Source: Ophiodon elongatus
Lineage: Eukaryota > Chordata > Actinopteri > Perciformes > Hexagrammidae
Length of the DNA: 64,000 bases
Assembly: GCA_016806645.1 (NCBI GenBank)
Contig: JACSYO010000916.1
Span: forward strand, 259,001-323,000
Direction: 5' to 3'
Below are positions 46,506 to 58,690 of this stretch, one piece after another. The position numbers were made by a program, and so were the translations under genes. Numbering within the stretch: the first letter of the stretch is position 1; the number at the start of each line of letters is the position of its first letter. Below the pieces are notes generated by a model. That model worked only from the letters and a program-made list of their open reading frames with translations. It did not search any database and was not told where the DNA came from.

Positions 46506-49500
46506 CGCACTCAAAGGCTTTTTCCCAGTAATTATTTGAGATGCTGCCTCGTCTAAAGACTAAAATAAAGTACTGAGGATTACTGATCACTCAAAAACCA
46601 ATCATCAAGGCACCAATAGATGTCCTCTCTAAGTTTAAGGTCATTCAACATCACAAAGCTGGGGTAAAAAAAGTCCTAATCTGTGTGAGTTTCCCACCAT
46701 GAGCTGTCTCTGTGTACTGTGGTTGTAGTATCAGCAGGACATGATGTGCCGGGGCCTGTCTGGACGCTCTGCCGGGGTTTTAATGAGTGCTCTCGGACTG
46801 GATCAAGGCCCCCGGGCTGCAGGGCTCTATCAAAGAGGAGAGGGATTGGAGGCTGATTATCCCACCATAAAGAGCTGGGTCTTCCCTTGACTTCAGTCTA
46901 GTACTCTGCAGTACATACTACCAAACTCTGCTACTCATTCTGTCAACTGAACATCCTCAAAGTCTGAACATATTATTATATTTATTTCTAGCACGTGCAG
47001 CGAGCATTTCTGACTCTGCAACCTAGAGCAATGCACAATATGAGAATGAGAGCAGAGGAAGCTCAAGGTCACTAGTAATGACTGAACATGAGTTTCATGT
47101 AAAAATACATTTATTTTCCAGCTAAAGAAACCCAGTAGATGTAACCGTTCTTTTATCAGCTATGTTCATAGTGGGAAATTGAGACTGAATAGCACAATCT
47201 TTTTCTTAAAAAAGCACAATGAAGAATGGTTGAACTGTTAATTGAACAGCCACGATACACAACCAGTAATGATCGTATTATTATTAAAATAACGTCATTA
47301 AAAATAATAAGAATGATAATAAACGTGCAGCCCAACGTTTTTTTACATGGAAAAAACAGGGAAACGAAAATGTAAAATAAAAACCCACAGAATGATAATA
47401 ATAAACTCAGTATCCATACGCATATGTCAATAAACACAGCAGCATCAAAAGGTCTCTATTTTCTTCTACTCTGTTCTTTTATTTTCTACTTCAGTGATGT
47501 GATCATTACCATATCAAGAGAGCTTGTTTCCAAATAAATCATGCACAACATAAATACAATGAAAAAATGGGAGATATTCATATTTCTTTAAAGGGACATG
47601 TTTACTAATTCCAAAAGAGCAATGACAGTAATCTACATTTGATCACATTATTCAAAAGGATTGAATGACAGAAACATAGATCCGATAACTCCATGAAATC
47701 ATGTGAACACCTAAAATACAGTCAGCGTTTTTTCATTAAGATTTTTCCAAATCATGACATCGTTTCTGGATTTCTGAATTCAAGTCAAGTTCAAAGTCAC
47801 CTTGTGTACATTTAACTCCAAGCCTATAGTTACTTACTATGCGCGTAACATTCAGCTGCCTACCTGAGAGACGTGCGTTTTTTTGTTTAAGTTTGTTTAT
47901 AAATGTATGTTGTAAAAAGGTCCAAACCCAAGGACCAATGATGAGCAGATGCCGACACTTTGAACAGAATTATGTGACTTCGCAAACTTATTGAATCAGA
48001 AAAGCTATTGTTTTGAAGCTGAATCTCAAGTATTGAGGGTTATGGAGCCGTGCCACGACACAGACTTTACTATAGGCAAAGATAAACATGGCTGATATTG
48101 ACAAGTATTAGCTGAATCTATGAACACACTGATGTATATCTACTGGCATCCTCGCTGTAACCGAGGCTGGATTACCAAAATGGCAAAATGGGCAACTGGG
48201 GCTGCAGACCTCCAGGGTTTACTGTGTGACACCTGATTAGATTTTGCACAGCCAAAGTACACTATCAACTTCTGCATTATTAAGTCATTATGTGGCACTG
48301 TCTTGTTGACTGGCCCTGTCTCGAAATCTAGTTTAAACAACTTTATTATTTTAGTTTATATTGTGCTCACTTGGTGGACTTTTTCCTATTTCTTGTGGGG
48401 GGAGGGTCAACGGCCCCTTGACAGGTTAACGTGGCTGTAAAGAAGAAGCCATTTGGGCAACTGACAAAATGTTACATGATTTCTGGTTTTACACAACGTG
48501 CATAGATAAAATATATATATATAAATATAGATATCAGTATCTTGAAAAGTATTAAAAAGCACTGAAATCCATTTCCTCAAAAAACGTCCCTTAGAATTAA
48601 AAAGACTGAGTTTAATAAACGTGTCAGTTGCCTGCAGTAGGCAGTGATGTTATAAAGTGAGTCTGTATGTGATTGCATCACAGTGCATTGTGCTGCAGGA
48701 GGCGGTTCAATCCTCTTTTCTGTGGAGTTTCAGACCTGCAGCAGACTCAGTCACCACTGCAGTGTGTTGATTTGAGCAAAAAATGAATATGTTTTAATTG
48801 GTTAATCTATCTGTCCACTTCCTGTTGCCTTTTCAGGGCAGATACATTCAATTGGTTATATTATTAGGAATAATTGTTATATATTGCTGGGTAATACTGA
48901 AATAGAATGTCAGCCCACATCCTCCCTACTGGTTGTTCATCATACTTTGTGCGGTGTGACCGTTAAACAGATATTAAAATGCATTTTAAAACGTCTGTAT
49001 CTTGATGAACTCTGCAGAAGCCCTCCACACTTGTGGCAGCTTCAATTAAAAAAGTCTGAGTCATTAGCATCTTTGTAGGGTGCGTCATTGTAAAATAAGA
49101 AAAACACAAAAAGGTAATTTCCATGTATAAAGAATAAAGCCCTGCATGACATTTGCTCACCAGTCGTCCGATTACGTTAATATCAGCTTGGGTCCTTTAA
49201 ACCTGATTAGTAGTAAACGGATAGAAAACATGAGTAGATCAGTGAATGGATTCACAAGAATAAGTCTCGTTATCTCCTCAGCACACCGACAGCATTAAAC
49301 AGTATTAACATCTCAGGGCAGTCTACACTTCCCAAGGCTGACCTGGAAACAGTGACTTAGTGTTCACCGGATCCCATGACTTAGCAGACTGTGTTTAAAA
49401 AAAAAAAATAAAAAAAAAATGTTCACGGAGGAAGTTCACATCTTTGTTTTTTGTCTGACTTTCCATTCGGACCCCACAAATCAGTCATGTGCTCCCAGAA

Positions 49501-49553
49501 GCTCTCTAAAAACATCAACGCTTCATACACAATCGCCCGCCTCCGCCCCGCAC
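46506..49553. other. mostly unique non-coding DNA
   Basis: No gene is supported. The part 46720-46890 is repeat-free, GC-balanced, and includes a TCF/LEF-type atcaaag. The area 48150-48425 (tggattaccaaaatggcaaa, caacggccccttgacagg) resembles decayed fish DNA-transposon text. Poly-A stretches lie near 49397-49419. Confidence 0.45.
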
Positions 49554-49572
49554 AACAATGCTTGGCATTGTT
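49554..49572. promoter_or_regulatory. inverted paired SOX site
   Basis: AACAATG cttgg CATTGTT: two SOX motifs in perfect inverted arrangement with a 5-base spacer, the geometry bound by SoxE (SOX8/9/10) dimers. The flank is repeat-free and CpG-containing. Function is inferred from the motif alone. Confidence 0.35.
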
Positions 49573-49659
49573 TGGATGTTATTCCAGAAAGACCTTGGTA
49601 GACAAAGAAACATCCATTAACAGGAGGGGAAATCATTAACAGATTACTCTTGTTATTGC

Positions 49660-50090
49660 TTTTTAATGAAGGATTGCACAATAGAGCACCATCAGTGTTT
49701 GTCCTTATTTTTAAATAGCAAGCCTAAATTACACTGGGCAGCTTCAGCGCGTCTGCTGCTGATTATGCAGAGCGCCGTGTGCATGAACGCATCAACAATA
49801 TTCCAACGTGCCAGTCCAGTACACATGCACTGTACAGTAGCTCTAACGTCTTATATTTTTCCGGAGTTATGTTCAGCATTCTCCCTCTTGGACCATTTTA
49901 TGCGCGTATTGATTTCTCTTGGAGCCTTGACACAGCCCATAATGAGTATCAGTGCCCAGTCTGATCCACATTATGTTAAATGGTGCTGCTATACTGTACT
50001 ATTGATGATGTCTCAACAAACTCACTGGCCTTTCATGGGATTTCTTTCTTGGCATTTTATGGTTAAAAGCAGTCAGCAGTTTTGAAATGT
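49660..50090 (+). other. candidate conserved element with a 139-codon open frame
   Basis: A plus-strand frame (49666-50085, no ATG at the first codon) runs 139 codons without a domain. The DNA is repeat-free with AT-core and palindromic features and reads like conserved non-coding sequence. A coding role is unlikely, since an overlapping second frame is also open and codon use shows no bias. Confidence 0.3.
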
Positions 50091-50776
50091 AAGGAAGACG
50101 TGTTGCTGCACTGCAGAGAGCGGCTGTCACATGTGTTGTCAGTGTAGCTGCAGCCAGGAAACAAGAATTTTACAAATTTGGAGGTCACAAGTCTAAATCA
50201 TCACTATGCACCCCAATTGTGGGCTGAATATATGGATTTTTTAACATGTTGTGTGCTCAATTAACGTTCACTGAGATCTTTTTTGTTGTTGTTTTACTTA
50301 TCAACGTGGAGGTCTAAATGATGCTTTAAAGCGGTTTCCACTCTACCAGAGGGAGAATTCTGCTGGAGAAATATTGCATCCTTTATTTTTATCCAAATGT
50401 TATTCAAACAAACAAATTAAACGTTATAGAAACTGAGAAATTTACGTTTTACAAACTACAAACTTGGGTTGTCGGCAGAAATAAACAATGGACATTTAAA
50501 TCCACACAAAAATGCTGTAATGTACAGTATGTTCAGAATTTCCCTTCTTTTTTTTCACGTCTTTGGAAAAACTGCCCAGATGACCCTGGAGAAGCTGTTT
50601 ATCTAAATGCCATAAAGAAATAGGTTAAAGTTGAAATGAAGGCTAAAGGAAACTTACTGTTTCAAATTCGAACAACTGAACTTCCACATTCACATCATTT
50701 CATTTGTGAGAGGCGGCGGTTATTTCTGCACTGTGATGTTTCTACTTTTGTAGCTCTGAGTACTTCCACCATTAAA
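50091..50776. other. unique non-coding DNA
   Basis: No gene or recognised repeat. Confidence 0.45.
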
Positions 50777-50869
50777 CACATGTGCTTATCACATGTGAAA
50801 CTGTTACACTTGTGGTATTACATGTGAAATGTATGTTTTCATATGTGATGTTTTAGATTTCACATGTAA
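50777..50869. repeat. cluster of CACATGTG-type palindromes
   Basis: Contains CACATGTG (50777-50784), a full TCACATGTGA (50789-50798) and an inverted repeat with 13-bp arms TTACATGTGAAAT (50818-50830) and its complement (50857-50869), plus catatgtg between. TCACATGTGA is the E-box variant bound by MITF/TFE factors, but this could equally be a short repeat of transposon origin. Confidence 0.8.
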
Positions 50870-52171
50870 ATTATTTAAAAATCACTTGTTCCCAAATTGC
50901 AGATTTGTATATTTTAATTTGTGGGCACATTTGCTATCACTGAGCGCAGCACAGTAAATATTTTACCATTAGAGTTTCCTGAGGCATTGTGTTGTTGGGG
51001 GAGTTATCATCCTACAGCTGTTCTGACATCCATCCTCCACTAAATTTGCCACCCTTCCCCCTCACACTTGACAGAGCTGCCTTTATAGATGTCAGGTTGA
51101 TTCCTTATGTGTCTCCCGCATAGAACAGCGCCGCATCAAATCTACAGCGTAAAGTATGAAGCATGGGAGTGGGGAAAAAAGAGGAGCCTTCTTTATTTAA
51201 CATTCCTTTTCTCATGTCCCTTCATTGCTTGCAGCTCCCTGCTGTTTTCTGTTAAAATGGGCAAAATCAATTGTTTCCAGTCAAGTTGGGTAAACGGGGT
51301 GTATCGTGCTAGAACAGAGTTTTGGCAGATGACTCAAATTTAGCCTTGGCGCCCCTGCATCATTTCCTCTCCCCTCCGTCTTGACACTGCAGCTGAATGA
51401 CAATAGGACCGGAGGCGTCTCGGCGCTCATTTCTGCCATGCCTGAGTAACGACAGAGAGGAAGATAGAACACCTCTCCTGGCGTCTTGATGCGTTTTCAT
51501 CCCGGTGTCCCCCAAATACAATCAGCAAGGGCGCAGAGCAGCGAGCTGCCACGTGCCTCCGCCCCCCCCCCTCCTTCTATCCCCCCTCCACCCCCTCTCC
51601 CCGCCTCCGCCCGGGGTTGGAATTTGCATGGAGATAATGTTGATCAAAGCAGGCTTCCCCTCCTTTTCCTCAACGCATCAATTGCACAACAGATGGAAAG
51701 ACTAGCATGGATTTTAGCTGCTGGAGGAATATTTGTAAAAGGTTTGGAGAGAGTGTGACAGAGGGATGGTGAGGGCTTTAAATACTTCCGTGACGTCTCA
51801 CCGCGATGAGGTCACGAGCTGAAAAACACTGAAAGATTGTTTTGTGAGAGAGAAAAAAGATCTTGTCTCGTATGAAACTTGTGATTCTCTTATCTTCATT
51901 GCTGAATCTCACGTTGTTATTGAACAGTACGATGACTACAGCGCGTTATCCATCATCTGAATGATTGAACAAGACGGTTGTGTCCCGGGAGTAGGAAGCT
52001 CCGTCCCCCCTCACAAGGAACGAGGGCACAGCGAGTCACCTTCACCCGGGTCTTTCCAAGTCGGACTGGAGCCTATGATCGTTGGAAATCGTTGGAAACT
52101 AAAAACGTAATTCGATTAATCGTACAACCCTTTGTGCGTCACCAGGAGACGTGTTAGTCGTCATGACCTAC
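50870..52171. other. non-coding DNA with C-rich tract
   Basis: No gene is supported. C/T-rich text at 51560-51612 gives Pro-rich frames. Fairly repeat-free DNA between 51620 and 51960. Confidence 0.45.
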
Positions 52172-52352
52172 AACATTAGCAACTAGGTGGTTAGCATAGC
52201 GGACATCATGCAACCACACATTTCACAAATATATGCAACTTGTTGCGAACTCGTTTGACACGCCAATGTGATTATATATCAGTGTTGTGTCGTCAGCTCT
52301 TTCCACTGCCCCAAAGTGGGCAAAAAAAAATAATCAGTTCATGCAGATTTAT
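52172..52352 (+). repeat. dispersed repeat family B, copy 5 (diverged)
   Basis: Contains acattagcaactaggtggtt and agcatagcgg, and at the 3' end tttccactgccccaaagtgg, then an A run and ttcatgcagattta, as at the end of copy 2. The centre is missing. Confidence 0.6.
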
Positions 52353-54109
52353 CACAGCCGATTTAAGAGAATCTTTCGTGTCAGTTTGTGTAATTTCCAC
52401 TTGTAGCCACAGTTGCAGCAAGACGTATATATATAGTGTTGCTTTAAGATTATAGATATTCTAAGTACTCATGTCAAAAAAAAAATTCTTCATGAGATAC
52501 CATCAGGCTAAATGTTATGTTTCTTGATGTAAAGTCTCTTTAGAAGTGTCTAGAACATGAAGGGCATGTACATCAATGTGAATAGCTTTTATGTCTTGGA
52601 TCAATGTATATCATAATGTGGATTAGCAGCTATAAATCAGATACTGATTCAGAAGTGGAAGTCAAATGTTGGCCGGTAAATGTCATTAAAACGAATCGTT
52701 TTTTATCCTTTGTAATTAAACTGAAGTCTAGAACATACTGTAATATCTCGATAATAGATCGATGTTGAAATGCCGCATCTGGCATGTTGAGTACAGTTTT
52801 CTGTTCATTCAGTGAAGTTAAAATATGTCCACCATCCTCCTGCAGAATCTCTGTGCAGCCTCTTTCAGCTGAGACCCAGCTGATAAATATCTAAATTTGG
52901 ACCTCCTGCTTCACTCTCCCTCTCAATCCTGCCCGAATAAATCAGTCGTCCACTGATGTGCATCCCTCCTCTGACCAGTCCAATCAGCCGACCGGAGCAA
53001 GGATGGGAGAAGGAGAGAGCAGTCAGGTGGATACAGTGGAGCCTGTAGGGCGCGCAGGAATCTGTATGCCGCGTGTCAGTGTGAAATTTTAATGATGGCG
53101 GGCGGTTGGGCATGAGTGCTGAAACGTCTGTATTAGGAGCTGCAGCGCTTGGCAGGCTGCGAGTCCTCGGAGAGACAGATGAGGAGCTCATCCAGGGGAG
53201 GAGAGCTTTGATCAGCTCCTCTTATTTCCATATCGCAATACGCCAACTACTCTTCCCGCTAAATGAAAGACGACGTGGATTATGAGTCACTGGGCTCGAG
53301 CGGCAGAGCTGCACGCGCCCGCTTCTCGGGCAAAAATGAGAATGAGGATCCATTGTGCCGTTTGTTTCATCCTGTGCCAGTGCAGCATTATTTCTACCAA
53401 CATGCATTGTTCATGCATCGGACACTGTAGAGCATTTGGGCCTTGAAGTAGTCTTTATTTTTTTACACATGATTGTGCCACATACAGGGATCTCAATAAC
53501 TGCTTTTTAAATGCTACACAAGAGAGAAACGAATATATACGTATATGCTTTCTAGTTTATTAATCAGCCTTAACTATAAAACATCATACAAAGATCGAGT
53601 GGAGCAACTGTATCTTTTGAAAATGAACTTAACGTAAATAGATCTTTTATTTATTGATTTCGATTTAATTCAACTTAAGATTGACCCCTCTTTTTTGCAG
53701 TAGATAACATATGTAGAAAACATATATAATGGAGATTTGCTGTGTGTCTTTAATATATATTTAGAAAACTACGAAGAAGGTTGGAATCAAATCAGTCTTA
53801 CGGTTTTTGTACTGACTCCAACAGCTGCATGTTATTTGTGTCAAATGAAGAACTGACTGATGTAAATGGAAAGCCAATCTCACTGTAATATCTAACTGCA
53901 TGACTTAACAGTTGTTGATTCAACTTCATACCTTAACTTTATTGGACATTTTACCTCAAGTTCAGCTCTACCTCAGTTCCTTTTTAAGTTAGTAGGGAAA
54001 CATATGTATTTTTCACGCTGGACTCATCCAGCATTCGTAACTTTACCGATGAAAAATGATGTACTTTAATTCGTAGACATCCCACGAGATAATTCATTTT
54101 GTTATCCAC
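52353..54109. other. unique non-coding DNA, possible conserved element
   Basis: No gene is supported. The block 53040-53400 is repeat-free with CpGs and cgcaatacgccaactactct-type text, resembling conserved DNA. The 108-codon minus-strand frame 52865-53191 lacks domains. Confidence 0.4.
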
Positions 54110-54375
54110 GTAAGGTAGGAGGAAGAGGAGATGGATGGGTTCAACAAACAGCGATCTTTCACCCAGGAGTCCGCTTTTCGTTCCCCATATGAAACAAGAA
54201 GTCAACGTTGATGTCTTTGTCATGTAACTTGTGTACTTCAGTAATGGCACTTCTGTAGTTATTGTAACCCAAATGACGATCTTTTCCCAAACCTAACCGA
54301 GTAGTTGGGTTGCCTTAACCCAACTACGTTGTTTACTGTGAAGACAGAAGTTTATTTTGAAAAGACTGTATGCAC
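54110..54375 (+). repeat. dispersed repeat family A, copy 6
   Basis: Shares ggttcaacaaacagcgatct / ttcacccaggagtcc, aagtcaacgttgatgt, tgtaacccaaatgacgatct, tttcccaaacctaaccgagt, agttgggttgcctta and the tail gtttattttgaaaagactgt / atgca with copy 2. Confidence 0.7.
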
Positions 54376-55915
54376 AACAAAACGCACAACATTTTTTTTT
54401 ATTTACTTTGATTACTCAGCGAGCTGAAAGTCGTGCTCCAACGTCGCCAACGCCCCTCGCCCTCACACGCTGGGTCTTCTACATCCAGCTCAAGCACAAT
54501 TAGAAAACAGGACATTTAACCCCCGTGAAGCGCCGTCCTCACAGAAGCTTTGGGACTCAACAAAGGAACCTGACTCTGGTGGGTTCGTCAAAAGAAATGC
54601 ACTGGAAGTGAAGATATCCCCTCCTGCATTAAGACAGGATTCTTGTTCCCTATATGTGTACCGCTGCATCCACAGTACACAGGGAGTACTCTGGTGTGTA
54701 TACTGTATGCAGAGTGCTCCGTCTTGTACAGTGTGCTTGTCTGCTTCTTTAGTGCAGAAAACTCAATGTTGGATGAATGAAGCTCTTTCTCTCTCCTCTG
54801 TGTTATATGTTAATCTCCTTCCCCCTTCCTCGTTGTTGTTTTTTTTATTTTTTCGCCTTGGCACTGAGCTGATGCACTATTCCTCAGGGCTCCAGCATGC
54901 ATTGTGTGCTTCTGGCATTGGGGTATTGAGAGCGGGAGGGTGTGGGGGGGACACACATAAAAAACAAGGGGAAGAGGCGGCAGCGTCGGTGCTGATGAGA
55001 CAGAGCGAGCTGTGACAGCTGTACGACCCCCAGCTTTTTTGCAGGAGCCGCAGTTAAGCGGAGATGTTTCCAAAAGCCCCATTTCTCCATCTTTGATCAT
55101 GGCTATTACTCCTGCGTGCGCAATGTTAATCTGCATCACTTAATGTTTCTTTTGTCTCCTAATAGAATCGGATGGGATGGAGTTGTCTCCCTTTTCTAAT
55201 TCGTCCACGCTCTGACACCTTCAAAGGAATTCTCTCCACCGCGGTTATGCCACATCAGAGCATCTCTCAACCCCCTCTGCCGCGTAAACGCACAAACTCC
55301 ACCCGCCCCACTTGGCCCAGTTTTTCTCTGCATATCTAATCCATTACACTGTGACGTTTGTTTGTTTGTCCTATAATGATGGCCAAGATGATCACCAAAT
55401 GAAGTGTGTTGTCGAGTCAGTGTGAGTCACTCGCTGACAGAATGAAGGGATTTACGGGGGCTTTGCTGGCTGTTTTCAAATCATAAATGAAGCATGAAAA
55501 TGAGTCAACAAACTCCACTCCAAAGATATGGAATTATCATAAAATGACAGAAATATTCTAATGAGTTCTCCTGTCACTGGATATCCTGCAGATAGTTACT
55601 TTGAATGCGTGACATCTGTGTGAATGTAAGCAGGGCGTGTTCATGTGTAGTGAAGATTATTTGGAAGTCTTTCATTTGATTTGAGTGAGCGGCACGCACT
55701 GTACAAGATTAGTGGGGCGCAAGACAAAACCAGCAGCTAATGTCATTACTGGGACTTTGATAATCAGTAATTATAAAGTAAATTTACCCGTTAACCTTTC
55801 TTCTTTTTCTACGTGAGCTATTCTAGGATGATTTGAAGTTTGTGTTGAGATTTAATTTGCTCTTTTCTTTTCTTTTCTTGCTCTTGCTTTTCTGAGGTCT
55901 CGTTACTAAAGCCCC
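54376..55915. other. unique non-coding DNA
   Basis: No gene is supported. The 135-codon plus frame 54608-55015 and the 109-codon minus frame 54810-55139 have no domains. 55020-55210 is repeat-free and may be conserved. TTTTC repeats occur at 55863-55879. Confidence 0.45.
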
Positions 55916-55979
55916 TTTCCCACTGGACAAAAAACCCACTTACACCAACAAACATCTGGCTTTTGTGCTCAGTGGGAAA
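55916..55979. repeat. inverted repeat, 10-bp arms
   Basis: TTTCCCACTG (55916-55925) and its exact complement (55970-55979) enclose 44 bases rich in A and C. The text resembles the end of a small DNA transposon, but no partner end was found. Confidence 0.7.
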
Positions 55980-58197
55980 AGTTACAATCTGCATTCATTC
56001 CCAGGACAAATTAGTCGGCTGTAGTCTCCGGCTCAGATCAGCAGTAATGGAAAAATGACACTCGGGTAGACAAGTTAGTTTTCAACTAAACATACAATTA
56101 ATATGCTCTCTTCAAAGCCTCCAGACTCCATTCAGGGAACAATAATTGTACTTCACTGATTGCAAAACACACGTCATTCAAACTCGACAGAAAGAAATTA
56201 AAACAAATCAAAACCATCTTTGTCTTTGAATGTGACACGCAGAAAGGCACACTCATCATGCATCCATGCATACTCATCTACTAGCTATGGGGGGGAAAGA
56301 GTCTATCGCCTATTTCTAGCAGCTTTTCCTGTCTTTTAAAAAACCTGCATACCCACAAAAAATCTTTGTTGGAAAATTGTGTAAGATTTGTGGGGAAGTT
56401 TCACCTTCCAGTGTCACAACATTCAGCCATTTTTAAGAAAACTCTGACAAGCAGTCTGGATTTGAATTCGACCTTGATGCATTTATAATGTTAAAATGTT
56501 TCAGTTGTGACTACGGGAATATCAAACAGCTGCACTGATTGATCTTTTATTTGTCTTTTGGGGAAAAGACGCACTGATTATTGATATGCACATCTGTATC
56601 TCTAGAAGACGCAAAAATTGAATTTTCTCAACACATATTGGGTGAGATAACCAATGCGCCAAAGTACAACAAAGTCAGCGTGGCATAATTACACTCATTA
56701 CATTTTCATACACACGTGCTAAAATTCTAAGAATAAAAAGTCTGCACCCCTGAGTTTACCCCTCCATCTTCTTTTAAAGATGGAGCAAAGTTCAGATGGA
56801 GAGGCAAAAGCCAAATTATGACAAAGCACTATTATTACTCCATTAGACATTTCCTCTCTCGGTTTTTGTACTCTGCTCCAAAACAACAACTCTGCTCCAC
56901 TCCATCCTCCTCCCAAGTGCTGTCCTCATGTCAGGGCTTTTGCTTTTTGTCTGGAAACCTTCTTCCCTCACCAGAACACAAACGTTTGTTTTAATTTATT
57001 TTTTTAGTATTGAAAATGTGACTGAGATCTGAGATTTATGTCAATAACAGGCCATCCTAAGTTTAGAGGAAGGGGAACTAACACACGGTACGATATTTTT
57101 AATAAGTCCTGTTGGTGTTGTTTTAATCATTTGTTGAATAGTTGTAATATTGCAACCATGGTCTGTATGTGCTGATTGCAACCAGCATCCTGGTCAGGCC
57201 ATTATTATATACAGACCATGCAATACGATCCATAAAGTGGAATTACGACTTGGTTGACCTTCAAACACATTTGCGTGTGTTTCTTTTCTACTTGTACGGG
57301 TTTAACATACGAACACAAAAAGAGTCAAGATTAACTAACCACAATATACAAAAAATGCAAGAAATCAGGAAACTGAAATCCATTTCACCTCCTTAAAAGG
57401 TGTAAACAAACATCGTAAAAGGTTGGAACGATGTCAAGTCAGGTGATAGTGGATGAAAAGACATCGAAGAAGAAGAGTTTAGTTTCCGAAGCTTTGCTAG
57501 AAGATCACTTGTAGTAGCACTCTGCTGTACGGCCGACCAATCGGTTTGCTCCACACTATTTGGTGTTGATATTGGGAAAGCTCCTACGGTTACCCATAAC
57601 ACCCTTCTCTGCGGTCGCAAAGACGTTCACGTGTTTCTCTGTGGAAGCTGAAGTGAGAAGCAGCTTCAGACTCTGTGGCCATCGAAGGTCAGCCAGACGA
57701 GCTACTCGTGAAAAGTCCTCTGTTGATTCTTTTGTCACGAACAACTATTAAAGTAAAGTAAATACGTACATTGTCTTGTTTCAATGCTTCTTTTTAAGAA
57801 TCAAGAATATTGTATTCAACATTCTCTCTCTTGTCTGGTTCCAGTCTATCGACGTTAATGGTTCCTTGACTTTTCTCTCAGTGCATAATGTTTACATTTT
57901 TATTCAGACTGAAATATTTAAACAACTATTAGATGGTTCATCATAAACTTGGGTACAGACATTCATGTTCCCCTCAGGGTGAATACTAAAGAATTGTTGA
58001 TCCCCTTACATTTCAGCCAACAACACTGGCAAGCCAAAGTTTTAATTTATCCAGTGAAATGTTTCTACAGTTCCATGATGGATTGATTCATATATTCATG
58101 GTATCCAAATGACTTTTGTGGTCCCAGACTTTCTTACAACACCACCAGCAGCTCAAAGCAGCACTTTGTCTTTTGTTTATTTTGGTTAAAATGTATC
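55980..58197. other. unique non-coding DNA
   Basis: No gene is supported. Open frames on both strands at 57393-57751 overlap each other and have no domain. Confidence 0.45.
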
Positions 58198-58223
58198 GTT
58201 ATTCTGCACATTTGCAGAATAAC
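58198..58223. repeat. perfect 11-bp hairpin
   Basis: GTTATTCTGCA, a catt loop, then TGCAGAATAAC. No miRNA or terminator role is evident. Confidence 0.9.
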
Positions 58224-58409
58224 AAAGTTAAGTTAGTCAGTTTGTATTTCGTGTGAAAAATGCAGGTTAATTGATTAGCTAAATTTGTTGTGAGTATTAT
58301 GTGTTATTATATTTCAAATTATCTTAGAAAGCACCAAAACATTTAACAGAGTGTGGGAATGGGCGGGTCAAAAAGTCTTTGTTTGACTCTTGCGAGATCT
58401 ATTTACAAT

Positions 58410-58690
58410 AAATGGACTGTACTTTTCTAGCCTTCCGACCACTCAAAGTGCTTTAACATTGCTCGTCATGATTCACCCGTTCATACACTGATGACAGGGC
58501 TACCACGCAAGGTGCCACCTGCCCATCAGGACTAACTAACATTCACACACCACAGGCACAGATACAGGAGTAATTTGGGGTTAAGTGTCTTGCCCAAGGA
58601 CACGTCGACATGGACAAGCGCAGCCAGGGATCGAACTGCCAATCCTCTGATTGAAGGACGACCCCGCTCTCCACTGAGCCACAATACCCT
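58410..58690 (-). mobile_element. tRNA-derived SINE
   Basis: Read on the minus strand: A-box TGGCTCAGTGG (58671-58681), B-box AGTTCGATCCC (58627-58637) at tRNA-like spacing, followed by a body with tgtccatgtcgacgtgtcct, tgggcaagacacttaacccc and, far downstream, tttgagtggtcggaaggcta and agtccattta. I recall this body as a very common fish repeat. Its length of about 280 bp and the pol III promoter boxes fit a SINE. Confidence 0.75.

Noticed and set aside
54608..55139. Overlapping 135- and 109-codon frames on opposite strands
   Set aside because: Neither has a domain or coding bias. They share DNA on opposite strands and contain homopolymer-driven segments.
58198..58223. Hairpin as a microRNA precursor
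   Set aside because: The stem is only 11 bp with a 4-base loop, too short for a precursor, and no known microRNA seed is visible.
58620..58690. Possible tRNA gene on the minus strand
   Set aside because: It is the head of a SINE with a long non-tRNA body, and the acceptor stem does not pair.
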